Origin: CAJXMH01 sp040220135
Lineage (GTDB): Bacteria > Bacteroidota > Bacteroidia > Flavobacteriales_E > Vicingaceae
Assembly: GCA_040220135.1 (NCBI GenBank)
Contig: JAVJTT010000021.1
Location: forward strand, 124,001-188,000
Length of the DNA stretch: 64,000 bases
Direction: 5' to 3'
Shown piece after piece: positions 42,129 through 51,129 of this stretch. The translations under genes were made by a program, and so were the position numbers. The notes below the pieces were generated by a model that worked only from the letters and a program-made list of their open reading frames with translations, did not search any database and was not told the DNA's origin. How positions within the stretch are numbered: position 1 is the stretch's first letter; every line of letters begins with the position of its first letter.

Positions 42129-42428
42129 TTACTCTTCTTCCGACTTTGGAGGGTTCTTTAAGGCCTCTTGAATGGCTGCTTCCTCTTCTTCTTTGCTCAT
42201 TTTAGGAGTTTCTTGAGCTTTTTCCACTTCTGCTTTTACAGAATCATACATGTCTTTAGAAATGTGATCGGGGGCTTGTGCCTCCTTTATTTGCTCATCT
42301 AAAGATGGCTTTAGGGGCGTTTCATCTGCCTTATCTAACTCAGCTAAAAATTGATCTTTTAATTCTTGGGTAGGCAAACTATCCAAAATGTGTTGTTTGT
42401 TTTCTTCCAAACTTTGCTTTACACTCAT
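42129..42428 (-). CDS. Small acidic, probably disordered protein
   Basis: A 99-residue protein very rich in Glu, Lys, Asp and Pro with no signal peptide, no cysteine and no hydrophobic core (LGENKQ-type helix at the start, then PKMSKEEEEAAIQEALKNPP). It looks natively disordered or a helical hairpin. No family is recognised. ATG at 42428; the stop is 13 bases from the shared terminator. Confidence 0.6.
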   Translation of the reverse strand: MSVKQSLEENKQHILDSLPTQELKDQFLAELDKADETPLKPSLDEQIKEAQAPDHISKDMYDSVKAEVEKAQETPKMSKEEEEAAIQEALKNPPKSEEE

Positions 42429-42556
42429 AATAATGGGGTTTTGATGAATAATTGTTTTATCGTGTCTAAGCTAAATAAATATTTAGTTAAAGCAATAACA
42501 ATTGCTAGTCTTTTTGAAATATTATTTTTGATAGTGGAATTTAAACTTTGGCCCTG

Positions 42557-43012
42557 ATGAAAAAACAATTAAAAACCATAATCTGTCTGTTTTTAGTTAG
42601 TTCAATTACTCTTTGCGCACAAAATAAAAATCCTAATAGTGTATTAGATTTTGGAGTAGGGCTTGGGCCAAATTATGGTGCTGCGGGAGCGAAAGTATTA
42701 TTAGGCTACAGGGGCTCAGGAGTTTTGTTTGGGTATGGAGCCTTGGTAAATGGAAGCGTAATTTCGATCGGGGGACAGTATACCCATAAATTTCTCTTTG
42801 TAAACTTTAGTGTTGTAACCATTGAAGGTGATATTCCTTGGAGTGTAACAAATTACTCTGAATCAGTGGTTGGAATGCTAGGTGGTAAGATTAATGTAGG
42901 AGCCAAGAGAAGGTTTTTCTTTGACCTTGCAGCAGGCTTAGCAAAAGAAAGATATTCAGAGTATTTAGACTTTCAATTTGGACTGGGTTTTAACGTCCGA
43001 ATTGGGTCTTAG
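42557..43012 (+). CDS. Small beta-barrel protein, paralogue of 44200-44745
   Basis: A 151-residue protein from ATG 42557 (a TTG three codons earlier is less likely) with a signal peptide (about 1-22). It shows short alternating strands and the motif VGLGPNYGAAGAKVLLGYRG then SGVLFGYGALVNGSVISIGG. The same motif order (VGLGxNxxxxGxKxxxGYxGSGxL) is in the protein at 44200, so the two are paralogues. Small size and barrel-like strands suggest an outer-membrane location. Confidence 0.68.
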   Translation: MKKQLKTIICLFLVSSITLCAQNKNPNSVLDFGVGLGPNYGAAGAKVLLGYRGSGVLFGYGALVNGSVISIGGQYTHKFLFVNFSVVTIEGDIPWSVTNYSESVVGMLGGKINVGAKRRFFFDLAAGLAKERYSEYLDFQFGLGFNVRIGS

Positions 43013-43016
43013 GCTT

Positions 43017-43850
43017 TTACTTCCAATACACCCGGATGCCGGCACTATGCTGCAAGCCTTTTTCTGTAATTAATTCAGTTAATTGAATTTCGCTGTAGTA
43101 GAAGTTATACATCAGTTCGCCCCACCAACGATCGTAAACTTTGAATTTATAACCCGTTCCACCCCCAAAGCCTACGGCATTGCCACCAGCTCGTTGATTG
43201 GAAGTATTGGGGTTAAAGTGGAAGATGTTATACTGCTGATCATTAACCACAAAGTAATTGTCTTGCATTTGTATATTGTTTGCATGAGCAAAAACAGCTA
43301 AATATGCGGCTGATGACTCAGCTTGAAAGTATTCATATTGGGTACCCAAGTTCAAGAAAAAGCGGTTTTCTTCACCAATTATGGGAAACTGCTGATAGGT
43401 GGGTCCGGGAATACCATTATTGGGGTCTTGAATGGCTACTGTAAAGGTTCTCTCATAATCCAATTGAGTGAGATTGAAGTCAAATATTCCATTGAAACGA
43501 GGAAGGAATTTATAACCAAGATGAAGCCCTAGTTCAAAGCCAGTTTGATAGCGAGGGTCTAGAGGATACTCTACCACTTCATAGGGGTGCTGAAAGTAGT
43601 CGTTAAAACGTTGTTGGTAGACTTGCTGCGCAAAAACAAACTCAACCCCATAATTTGTAACGTTTGGTGAGCCATTGTAAAGTACGGCGGTATTTTGATT
43701 AGGGAAATAAGCCGCAAGGTTAACTCCAATGGTGAATCGATTGGTATCTTTCTTTTTCTCTTCTTCTTGTTCGTACCAATTTTTTTGAGCAAAAGAAGAA
43801 AAACTAAGACATAGCAAGAAGAACAAGGGAAAAGAGTATGTTTTTGTCAT
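43017..43850 (-). CDS. Outer-membrane beta-barrel protein, unknown function
   Basis: A 277-residue protein with a signal peptide (1-21, ending SFAQ) and a charged linker (YEQEEEKKKDTNR). Alternating aromatic strands run to the last residues, Trp-Lys (FTIGVNLAAYFPNQ, TGFELGLHLGYKFLPRF, AVGFGGGTGYKFKVYDRWWG, HSAGIRVYWK). It is most like a porin-fold Bacteroidota barrel. It converges on the small barrel at 42557 with a 4-base gap. Confidence 0.68.
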   Translation of the reverse strand: MTKTYSFPLFFLLCLSFSSFAQKNWYEQEEEKKKDTNRFTIGVNLAAYFPNQNTAVLYNGSPNVTNYGVEFVFAQQVYQQRFNDYFQHPYEVVEYPLDPRYQTGFELGLHLGYKFLPRFNGIFDFNLTQLDYERTFTVAIQDPNNGIPGPTYQQFPIIGEENRFFLNLGTQYEYFQAESSAAYLAVFAHANNIQMQDNYFVVNDQQYNIFHFNPNTSNQRAGGNAVGFGGGTGYKFKVYDRWWGELMYNFYYSEIQLTELITEKGLQHSAGIRVYWK

Positions 43851-43957
43851 GGTATAGAAATCTTAGCAGCTATAAAAGTATTTAAAGTAAGAAAGGCTTT
43901 CACTAGTTTTACCCAACTAAATTTTGAAATTTGAAGCAAAACAGCCCACAATCAGAT

Positions 43958-44176
43958 ATGTTGAAACAATTGGTAGAGATGGAAATGCCTTTTGGTAAAT
44001 ACAAAGGGCGGAAATTGTGTGATTTACCGGAGCCTTATTTGGTTTGGTTCAAGCAAGAAGGCTTCCCAAAAGGGAAACTAGGGATGCTTTTGGAAACCCT
44101 TTACGAGATCAAGTTAAATGGCTTGGAATACTTATTAAAACCCTTGAGAGACAAACGAATTAAAAGAGAATTCTAA
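43958..44176 (+). CDS. DUF3820 family protein
   Basis: 72 residues from ATG 43958; a TTG at 43931 would add nine. The family core is MEMPFGKYKGRKLCDLPEPY, then LVWFKQEGFPKGKLGMLLET and LYEIKLNGLEYLL. DUF3820 is a small conserved family in many bacteria with suggested but unproven roles in nucleic-acid transactions. No signal peptide. Neighbours are barrel genes, with no evident functional link. Confidence 0.88.
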   Translation: MLKQLVEMEMPFGKYKGRKLCDLPEPYLVWFKQEGFPKGKLGMLLETLYEIKLNGLEYLLKPLRDKRIKREF

Positions 44177-44199
44177 TTCTCCCCGACTTTTGATTACCC

Positions 44200-44745
44200 A
44201 TGACTAGATTTCATTTTTACCTATTTGTTCTTAGTTTTTGTTTTGCAAGCCATTTGCAGGCTCAAAATTCAGATAGTCTTGCTTCACGCAAAGATTTCGG
44301 TTCACCCTCTTATCTTGACCTGAGTGTAGGTTTGGGGGCAAATCACGCAATGCTTGGAACTAAAGCCGTGGTAGGCTATAATGGGAGCGGTTTACTTTTA
44401 GCTTTGGGCACTTATAAAGGGTTCACCACAACATCAATTGGCCTTCAGCTTTGTTACAAAAGTTTTTTTGTTTCGTATGCAAAAGCAGATTACAGCTACT
44501 ATGAAATTGAAAGCCCAAACTTTTACCAAGAAGGAATTTTATCTGGCAATGTATTTTTAGCAGGTTTAAAGGGGTCATTTCGGGGCAAAGAGAAGTTTTT
44601 TATGCAGTTGGGCTTTGGGGTGGCTAATGGGGGAGAAAGAAAGACACAGAATGGAGCAAAAAAGGATGGAAGTTATGTGATGCTTGATTTCGGACTAGGT
44701 TATCGATTTGGTTCAGGAACTTTATCTCCTTACGGAGCCTTTTGA
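44200..44745 (+). CDS. Small beta-barrel protein, paralogue of 42557-43012
   Basis: A 181-residue protein with a signal peptide (1-22, ending LQAQ). The conserved stretch is LSVGLGANHAMLGTKAVVGY then NGSGLLLALGTYKGFTTTSI, matching the small barrel at 42557 motif by motif, and the C-terminal VMLDFGLGYRFGSG parallels LDFQFGLGFNVRIG there. Together they form a local paralogue pair separated by one barrel gene and the DUF3820 gene. Confidence 0.68.
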   Translation: MTRFHFYLFVLSFCFASHLQAQNSDSLASRKDFGSPSYLDLSVGLGANHAMLGTKAVVGYNGSGLLLALGTYKGFTTTSIGLQLCYKSFFVSYAKADYSYYEIESPNFYQEGILSGNVFLAGLKGSFRGKEKFFMQLGFGVANGGERKTQNGAKKDGSYVMLDFGLGYRFGSGTLSPYGAF

Positions 44746-44815
44746 TGGTTGTATTTATTGGGGAATTCTCTCTTAGCCAAAACACAGTGATTCATATTAA
44801 ACTTAATTTTCCATT

Positions 44816-45322
44816 ATGGAATTTAAAAATAACACCATATCGCTAGAGCAATTGCCTCAAATCGAATCGGTAGCATTTCAAAAGCTGAACAAAGAATACC
44901 TTTGGATGCGCATCACTTTTATGGTTTCACTTTACCTGATTTTGCTTTCATCGGCTTTGATTTACAATTACTTTACAGAGAAGTTTGACTGGTGGTTGTT
45001 ACCGGCCCTATTGAGCTTTTTCTTGCTTTGGTTGCTGACGGTTGAAATTGTGGGATTTAAGATTAAAGGGTACGCCTTAAGGGAAAGAGACATCAGTTAC
45101 AAGTCCGGTTGGGTCTTCTTTTCCATGACATCCGTTCCCTTTAACCGTATTCAACATTCTGAAGTAACACAAGGCCCTTTTGAACGCATGTTTGATCTAG
45201 CCAAGGTGAAAGTTTACACGGCCGGAGGTTCCGGCAGCGATATTTCGATTGTAGGTCTTAATGAGGTGGAAGCGAATCAGCTAAAAGAACACATCAATAC
45301 CTTAAGTAGCAAACATGCCTGA
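44816..45322 (+). CDS. PH-domain membrane protein, YdbS-like
   Basis: A 168-residue protein with two N-terminal transmembrane helices (about 34-75) and a bacterial PH (bPH2) domain (about 85-165) marked by REDISYKSGWVFFSMTSVPF, NRIQHSEVTQGPFERMFDLA and VKVYTAGGSGSDISI. The YdbS/YdbT pair of bPH2 membrane proteins is found side by side in many bacteria, and here the stop overlaps the start of the YdbT-like gene by 8 bases. Function in envelope stress or signal-peptide handling has been suggested for relatives but is not shown here. Confidence 0.82.
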   Translation: MEFKNNTISLEQLPQIESVAFQKLNKEYLWMRITFMVSLYLILLSSALIYNYFTEKFDWWLLPALLSFFLLWLLTVEIVGFKIKGYALRERDISYKSGWVFFSMTSVPFNRIQHSEVTQGPFERMFDLAKVKVYTAGGSGSDISIVGLNEVEANQLKEHINTLSSKHA

Positions 45323-46802
45323 CTTTGACCTATCACAACCGCAACGACAGTCAGTAGTAGGAGTTGGGGTTATCTTCTTTCAGAAAGTAAGAAAAGCATT
45401 CAATTTGATTTTATCCATTCTGGTACTACAGTTTGGGGTAAAGGCAGATTTAACTTCTTTCTGGTTTGGTGGAGCCATTGGCCTCGTTTTTATTGGACTG
45501 CTAGTGGTGGCCATATTGACTTATCGCAATTTTTATTTTTATGCCTTAGGAGATGCCTTTATCATTGAAAAAGGAGTTTTTAGCAGGGAGAAAGTAAATG
45601 TGCCTTTTGAGCGGATTCAGACGGTAAACATCAATCAAAACATCATTCAAAGAATATTGGGTGTGGTGGGGCTGAAAATCGACACCGCCGGATCTTCGGG
45701 CCAAGAATTGGAAATTGCAGCCTTGCCCAAAAGTGTGGCTCGACACATTCAATCCTTTTTAATGGAGCATAAAGAGGCTGTACTTGATGAGGGAACAGAA
45801 AACACAAAGGAATCAAGTCCCTCAAAAGGTGAACGTAGAGCTTTAATGGAACTAAACCTTATGGATTTGGTGAAGATCGGGTTGACCGAGAATCATCTCA
45901 AAACAGCCGGTATCTTGTTTGCCATCATCAACGGTTATTTTTGGCAGTTTCAAGATTATTTTGCCGAATACACCGAAGAGATATTCAACGACAAGGCAGG
46001 CTGGTTAAGCTATTGGACCATGATGTTACCCCTAATTATCATTGCTACTTTTATCGGTATTGCTCTGTTTTCTGTGGTACAGTCCATTTTGCGTTTTTAT
46101 GACTTGCGTTTTTACTGTGATCAAGAAGGAGTCAAATTAGAATCAGGATTACTTAAACGAGCTGAATACCAAATTCCCGAAAATAAGATCCAGTTGATTA
46201 AATGGTCGACTAATCCTTTGCGGAAACTAGTGGGTTACAAAACCGTGGTGGTAAAGCAGGCGAGTAGTGTGCAGCTTAACGATAAACTATCTGTCATGAT
46301 ACCGGCTTGCCGAGAGGAACAATTGGAACGCATACTCTCCAACTTTTTTCCGGAGAAAAAGCAGAGTGAATTTCAAGACTATCCGGCGCAGACTTGGTTT
46401 CAATTTCAGTTGATATTGATATTTGCCATTATACCGGCTCTTTTTTTCTGTTTCTTAGGCTATTTTGAATCGCCTTTTTATCTAGTGGCGCTAATCTGGT
46501 TTGGACTGGCTTCCATTTTAAGTTATCAGTACGCTAAAAGCATGACGCTAAAAAGCAACCAAGAGGTGATTCAGCTGCACAGGGGCTGGATGTTTCCCCA
46601 ATGCATTTACCTGAATTACTACAAGCTTCAAAATATTCAATTCAAGCAAAATGTTTTTCAAAAAAGGAGAAGTTTAGCTCACTTGGTGTTGCACACCGCA
46701 GCAGGAAGTCACAAAATGTGGCAAATGGATGAAAAGCAAGCGATGGAAATCTACAACTATGCGCTTTATAAAATTGAGTCGGCTGAAAAGTCTTGGATGT
46801 AG
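45315..46802 (+). CDS. PH-domain membrane protein, YdbT-like
   Basis: A 495-residue protein with six transmembrane helices in three pairs and three bPH2 domains. Each has the family segment: REKVNVPFERIQTVNINQNI then QRILGVVGLKIDTAGSSGQE near residue 105; the middle one around YQIPENKIQLIKWSTNPLRK; and the last around LNYYKLQNIQFKQNVFQKRR. Larger partner of the YdbS-like protein with which it overlaps. Last gene of the plus-strand group. Confidence 0.82.
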   Translation: MPDFDLSQPQRQSVVGVGVIFFQKVRKAFNLILSILVLQFGVKADLTSFWFGGAIGLVFIGLLVVAILTYRNFYFYALGDAFIIEKGVFSREKVNVPFERIQTVNINQNIIQRILGVVGLKIDTAGSSGQELEIAALPKSVARHIQSFLMEHKEAVLDEGTENTKESSPSKGERRALMELNLMDLVKIGLTENHLKTAGILFAIINGYFWQFQDYFAEYTEEIFNDKAGWLSYWTMMLPLIIIATFIGIALFSVVQSILRFYDLRFYCDQEGVKLESGLLKRAEYQIPENKIQLIKWSTNPLRKLVGYKTVVVKQASSVQLNDKLSVMIPACREEQLERILSNFFPEKKQSEFQDYPAQTWFQFQLILIFAIIPALFFCFLGYFESPFYLVALIWFGLASILSYQYAKSMTLKSNQEVIQLHRGWMFPQCIYLNYYKLQNIQFKQNVFQKRRSLAHLVLHTAAGSHKMWQMDEKQAMEIYNYALYKIESAEKSWM

Positions 46803-46823
46803 GTTTGAGGTTTTACCATAAGC

Positions 46824-49727
46824 TTACTGAATGAGCACTTCATCAATAAAAATAAAAGATTCACCACCTTTTCCAAGGTGCCACTCTGGAATGGTACCAT
46901 ACTGTTGAGCTTCTAAACGGATGTATTTCGCTTCAACCGTCGAGAAATCTAACTTTACTTCTTTTAGAAAAACACCATATTCATCGGTGGGAGTTTGATT
47001 CTTTAATAGCCCTAATTCAAAGTATTCTATCCCATCAGTAGAGTAAGAGTAACGTACATTACGAGGCATCCAAATCCAGGAGTTAATGTCTTGCAAAAAA
47101 CCGGCGCTCAAATGACGGATCTTTCGTAAACTATCTAATTCAATGGTAATCACTACATCATTACCCTGAAATCCTTGCCATAGACCGGTTCTAAAATCTT
47201 CACCCCCTCGAATGTAGTCGACCAAGCCCTTTTTACCACCGGCAGAATATTGAGGGTTGTAAGGGGTTTCGTAAGTAACTTTCTTGTTGTTTTTTAAACG
47301 ATAAAAGTTTGCCTTTAATGTGGCACTTGGATTTTTTGCCTGTGGAGACTTAGAACGCATGTATAGTGCAGTAGATTCCTTGATCATAAAGGGTGCAGTA
47401 TAGGTCTGAAAGGCTTCACTCTCGTGTAATTTGAATTCGATGCTTGCGGATGAATCAATACATTGTAGAGTTATTTCTAAAGAATCTTGAAAGACCTGAC
47501 TTTCAGCGTTCACAAATGGAGTAGGACTAATAATAAGGCCATCAATCTGACTCAATGGACTTTGTTTAAAATAATCTGTTTGTGGTGTTTCTCCCATATA
47601 GAAAACCATTTTACCACCTTTCAAAATTGTAGAGTGATCTAAATAAGATTTAGTGTAAGGTTTTCCGTTCAACTCAACCTTTTGAATGTAAGTTGATTTG
47701 GTACTGTTATTTAAAGCTTCTATTTGAAAGGTTTTACCATTTTCTAGTTCAAATACTGCTTTTTTAACTAGGGGTGAGCCAATGATATAGTGAGTGCTTC
47801 CGGGGGTAACCGGATAAAAGCCGACTGCTGAAAATACATACCAAGAAGACATTTGTCCGCAGTCTTCATTTCCAATCAAACCATCTGCTTGTGTGGTATA
47901 CATTTTAGTCAATAGAGTTCGAACCTTTTCTTGGGTTTTTCTTTCTTTTCCAATGTAATTGTATAGGTATGCCATGTGGTGACTAGGTTCATTGCCATGC
48001 GCGTACTGCCCGATTAATCCGGTGATGTCTACCTGATGTCTTCCGGTAGTTTGCTCTGAAGCTTGGAATAGCGAATCTAACATCTGTTCAAACTTAGCTT
48101 CACCGCCATGCAGTTTGATCAGGCCTTCGATGTCTTGGGGAACATAAAAGCTGTATTGCCAAGCATTGGCTTCTGTGTAATTGAAGTTTACCTCAGTGGG
48201 GTCGAAAGGTTCTGTAAACTGCTGATTGCGCTTGGCTCGCATAAACTTTGAAGCAGGGTCGAAGCAATTTTTATAGAATTGGCTTCGCATTATAAACTCT
48301 CGATAAACTGAGTCATTTCCAATTGCTTTTGCAAATTGCGCAATACACCAATCGTCAAAAGCATATTCTAAAGTTTTAGATACAGATTCATGTTCTTCAT
48401 CCATGGCAATGAAGCCGTTTTGAGCAAACTCTTTTTTACCTAATTCATGGGCATTTGCAGAGGCGAGCATGGCTTCTAAAGCAAGTTGATGATCAAAATC
48501 TCGTATTCCTTTGAAGTAGGCATCAACAATTACAGGAACTGCATGATAGCCAATCATGCAGCCGGTGTAGTTTCCGGCTAATTCCCAAACCGGTAGTTTT
48601 CCACCATTCTTGTATTGATTTAAAAAAGTATGTATAAAATCACGGCTTCTTTCTCTTTGGGTAAGGGTGAAAAGCGGGTGAGTGGCACGGTAAGTATCCC
48701 ATAAGGAGAAAACGGTGTAATTGATGAATTGGGAGCGTGTACGATGTATTCCATGATCGGTACCACGGTAATGGCTAGTGACGTCTTGAAAGAGGTTAGG
48801 GCTAAGAAATGAATGATACAGCGCAGTGTAGAAAATTGTCTTGTCGCTGTCGTGCAGCAATTCAACTTTAATTTTACTCAACTCTGCATTCCAATGCTGA
48901 CGACTTTCGGTTTTGATGGCTTCAAAGTTCCAATGCGGAATTTCAAGCTTTAGGTTTTCTTTGGCGCCTTCAATACTTACGGCTGATAAGCCCACCTTGG
49001 TGTAAAGTTCATGATCCTTAAATTGTAGAATTAGCTTGGAAGAGTCTGTGTTGTAGCGAAAAGAATTGATGGATTGTGAAAACTTAATGTGAAAATATAC
49101 CGCTTGGTTCAAGGCCCAAGCTTTGGAAATTCGCTTTCCACTTAAGGTGCTGTCATTGACAATTTGAAGCTGATAATCCAACAATTCATCGCGATGACGT
49201 AAGTCAATGATCAATAGTGGGTCAATTCCTTGATTTTTATAATGATAGTGGTGAAAGCCAGCACGTTCTGTGCTAGTTAATTCCACTTTTACTTTCGGGA
49301 CTTCAAGGTAAACAGAGTAATAGCCGGCAGTAGCCTTTTCATTTTCATGACTAAAGCTTGAACCATAGCCACTATCAGGGTGAAGTTGATACCCATTATC
49401 AAATTGGAATTTGGAAAGCGGCATCAGCAATAAGTCTCCATAATCAGAAACTCCAGTTCCACTTAAGTGGGTGTGAGAAAAACCATAGATCACAGAATCA
49501 CTATAATGATAACCACCACAACCATCCCAACCGTCTAGTCGGCTATCGGGACTAAGTTGTACAAAGCCAAAAGGACGAGAAGCACCTGGATAAGTGTGTC
49601 CATGGCCGCCAGTTCCAATGAATGGATTAACATACTGACTAAAGTTTGTCTCTGTAATTTCCGTTGGTGGGCTTGCTTGACAACCCAAAAGAAAAAGGCC
49701 AAGTAGAAGGTAAACTAAGGGTTTCAT
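46824..49727 (-). CDS. GH92 family alpha-mannosidase-type lipoprotein with C-terminal carbohydrate-binding modules
   Basis: I set the start at ATG 49727, giving 967 residues beginning with a lipobox (FLLGC, Cys about 16); a longer frame upstream lies in the transporter gene. Catalytic-region signatures are NPFIGTGGHGHTYPGASRPF, GFSHTHLSGTGVSDYGDLLL, LWDTYRATHPLFTLTQRERS, ANAWQYSFYVPQDIEGLIKL and GNEDCGQMSSWYVFSAVGFY, all GH92. After about residue 690 come a chitobiase-like C-terminal segment and an F5/8-type (discoidin-like) domain (NDVVITIELDSLRKIRHLSA). GH92 enzymes remove alpha-mannose from N-glycans. It overlaps the transporter gene by 4 bases. Confidence 0.88.
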   Translation of the reverse strand: MKPLVYLLLGLFLLGCQASPPTEITETNFSQYVNPFIGTGGHGHTYPGASRPFGFVQLSPDSRLDGWDGCGGYHYSDSVIYGFSHTHLSGTGVSDYGDLLLMPLSKFQFDNGYQLHPDSGYGSSFSHENEKATAGYYSVYLEVPKVKVELTSTERAGFHHYHYKNQGIDPLLIIDLRHRDELLDYQLQIVNDSTLSGKRISKAWALNQAVYFHIKFSQSINSFRYNTDSSKLILQFKDHELYTKVGLSAVSIEGAKENLKLEIPHWNFEAIKTESRQHWNAELSKIKVELLHDSDKTIFYTALYHSFLSPNLFQDVTSHYRGTDHGIHRTRSQFINYTVFSLWDTYRATHPLFTLTQRERSRDFIHTFLNQYKNGGKLPVWELAGNYTGCMIGYHAVPVIVDAYFKGIRDFDHQLALEAMLASANAHELGKKEFAQNGFIAMDEEHESVSKTLEYAFDDWCIAQFAKAIGNDSVYREFIMRSQFYKNCFDPASKFMRAKRNQQFTEPFDPTEVNFNYTEANAWQYSFYVPQDIEGLIKLHGGEAKFEQMLDSLFQASEQTTGRHQVDITGLIGQYAHGNEPSHHMAYLYNYIGKERKTQEKVRTLLTKMYTTQADGLIGNEDCGQMSSWYVFSAVGFYPVTPGSTHYIIGSPLVKKAVFELENGKTFQIEALNNSTKSTYIQKVELNGKPYTKSYLDHSTILKGGKMVFYMGETPQTDYFKQSPLSQIDGLIISPTPFVNAESQVFQDSLEITLQCIDSSASIEFKLHESEAFQTYTAPFMIKESTALYMRSKSPQAKNPSATLKANFYRLKNNKKVTYETPYNPQYSAGGKKGLVDYIRGGEDFRTGLWQGFQGNDVVITIELDSLRKIRHLSAGFLQDINSWIWMPRNVRYSYSTDGIEYFELGLLKNQTPTDEYGVFLKEVKLDFSTVEAKYIRLEAQQYGTIPEWHLGKGGESFIFIDEVLIQ

Positions 49728-51028
49728 GAAGTTATTTTTTTGGCAAATCGACTGTAAAAATAGATATAGGCATAGCAAATAATCAGCAAAACAAAGGCCC
49801 ATTGAAAGCCAACAAAATCAGTAAGTAAGCCGTAAAGCGGGGGAATAAATGCTCCGCCGGCAATGGCTGTGCATAAAATGCCGGAGCCTTCTGCTTTCAG
49901 CTGATCTAAATCTTCGATTGCTAAGCTGAAAATAGTAGGGAACATAATGGAGTTGAAGAGGCCAACCGCCAAGATGGAAAACATCGCTAGGAGTCCAGTA
50001 GATGAGAGAGAAAGAAAGAGCATCAAAATAGCAGCCAAAGCAAATATGCCGAGTAGAAGAGCAGGTCGGATGAAACGACTAAGGTAAGCCCCAGCAAAAC
50101 GGCCAATCATGGCACCTGACCAATAAAGCACAACAAAAGCACCGACAATTCCTTTGTCGTCAATGTTTTGTAATTCTCCTTCGTGAATAAAGGATACAAA
50201 GTAGGAAAGAGGGTTGGAGTTAAGTATAAGTTCAGGAAGATTTAAAGACAGCAAATAATTCACCAAATAACTGCCAATGCTTACTTCGCAACCAACGTAA
50301 ACAAAAATGCCGATGGCTCCTAAGAGCAGCTTTTTGTTCTTTATCACTTTTAAATAGCCTCCCTTGCTTTGAGTTTTTAAAACTTGTGGAAGATTTAAAC
50401 GATAGATCAAAAATGCCATTAAAAGCAAGCTTCCTGCTATAATAAGAAAGGGTTGTTGAACCGCTTGGGCTTCATTCACATAATAGCTATCTTGCTCTAA
50501 AGAGCTAAGTTTTTGAAGTTCGGCTTGGTTTTGTATGCGATCACTCAGTATCAAAACAGCCCCTAGAGCGGGAGCAATGGCTGTGCCTAAGGAATTAAAA
50601 GCCTGGGCTAAATTCAAGCGACTTGCTGCTCCTTTTGCTGTACCTAAAACCGTAACGTATGGGTTGGCCGCTACTTGCAAGATGGTCATGCCGGCTGCTA
50701 AAATAAAATACCCTAATAAAAAGAGGGAAAACAAGCGATAGCCTGCTGCCGGATAAAAGAGCAAACAACCTAAACCCATGGTGATTAGTCCTAACACCAA
50801 GCCTTTCTGATAACCCAATTTATGCAATAATGATCCGGCAGGAATAGAGACTAAACCATAAGCGATAAAGAAGGCAAACTGTACCAAGCCGGCTTGAAAG
50901 TAGGAAAGTTCAAATATGTCTTTTAAGCGAGGAATCAAAGAATCTACTAAGACGGTAATTAGCCCCCACATAAAAAAGAGGGTGGTAATCACCGCAAAAG
51001 GAAACCGATATCCGGCAGCTTGATTCAT
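49724..51028 (-). CDS. FHS-family sugar:proton symporter (MFS)
   Basis: A 434-residue, 12-helix major facilitator. The start NQAAGYRFPFAVITTLFFMW then GLITVLVDSLIPRLKDIFEL is diagnostic of the FucP/GluP (fucose-glucose-galactose-proton) family, as are AQAFNSLGTAIAPALGAVLI and SIMFPTIFSLAIEDL. The GH92 mannosidase gene follows with a 4-base overlap (TGA/ATG), so the pair should be cotranscribed: release of a hexose outside, uptake through the inner membrane. No SusC/SusD genes accompany it. Confidence 0.88.
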   Translation of the reverse strand: MNQAAGYRFPFAVITTLFFMWGLITVLVDSLIPRLKDIFELSYFQAGLVQFAFFIAYGLVSIPAGSLLHKLGYQKGLVLGLITMGLGCLLFYPAAGYRLFSLFLLGYFILAAGMTILQVAANPYVTVLGTAKGAASRLNLAQAFNSLGTAIAPALGAVLILSDRIQNQAELQKLSSLEQDSYYVNEAQAVQQPFLIIAGSLLLMAFLIYRLNLPQVLKTQSKGGYLKVIKNKKLLLGAIGIFVYVGCEVSIGSYLVNYLLSLNLPELILNSNPLSYFVSFIHEGELQNIDDKGIVGAFVVLYWSGAMIGRFAGAYLSRFIRPALLLGIFALAAILMLFLSLSSTGLLAMFSILAVGLFNSIMFPTIFSLAIEDLDQLKAEGSGILCTAIAGGAFIPPLYGLLTDFVGFQWAFVLLIICYAYIYFYSRFAKKITS

Positions 51029-51129
51029 GGGTTGAAATTATGAATATTCTTATGCTTTTAAGTTTTGTGTTTCTGAGGTTTTTAATCAAGAATGCTTTTG
51101 CATTTTTGCATTAATAAGATTTCTAAACT

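Noticed and set aside
42541..42550. Promoter TAAACTTTG before 42557 and before 51130
   Set aside because: There are three bases rather than two between TA and TTTG, so neither fits the consensus; at 51130 the TTTG also overlaps the start codon.
46824..49802. Longer form of the GH92 protein starting at 49802
   Set aside because: The extra 25 residues lie inside the transporter gene, and the lipoprotein signal begins at the inner ATG at 49727.
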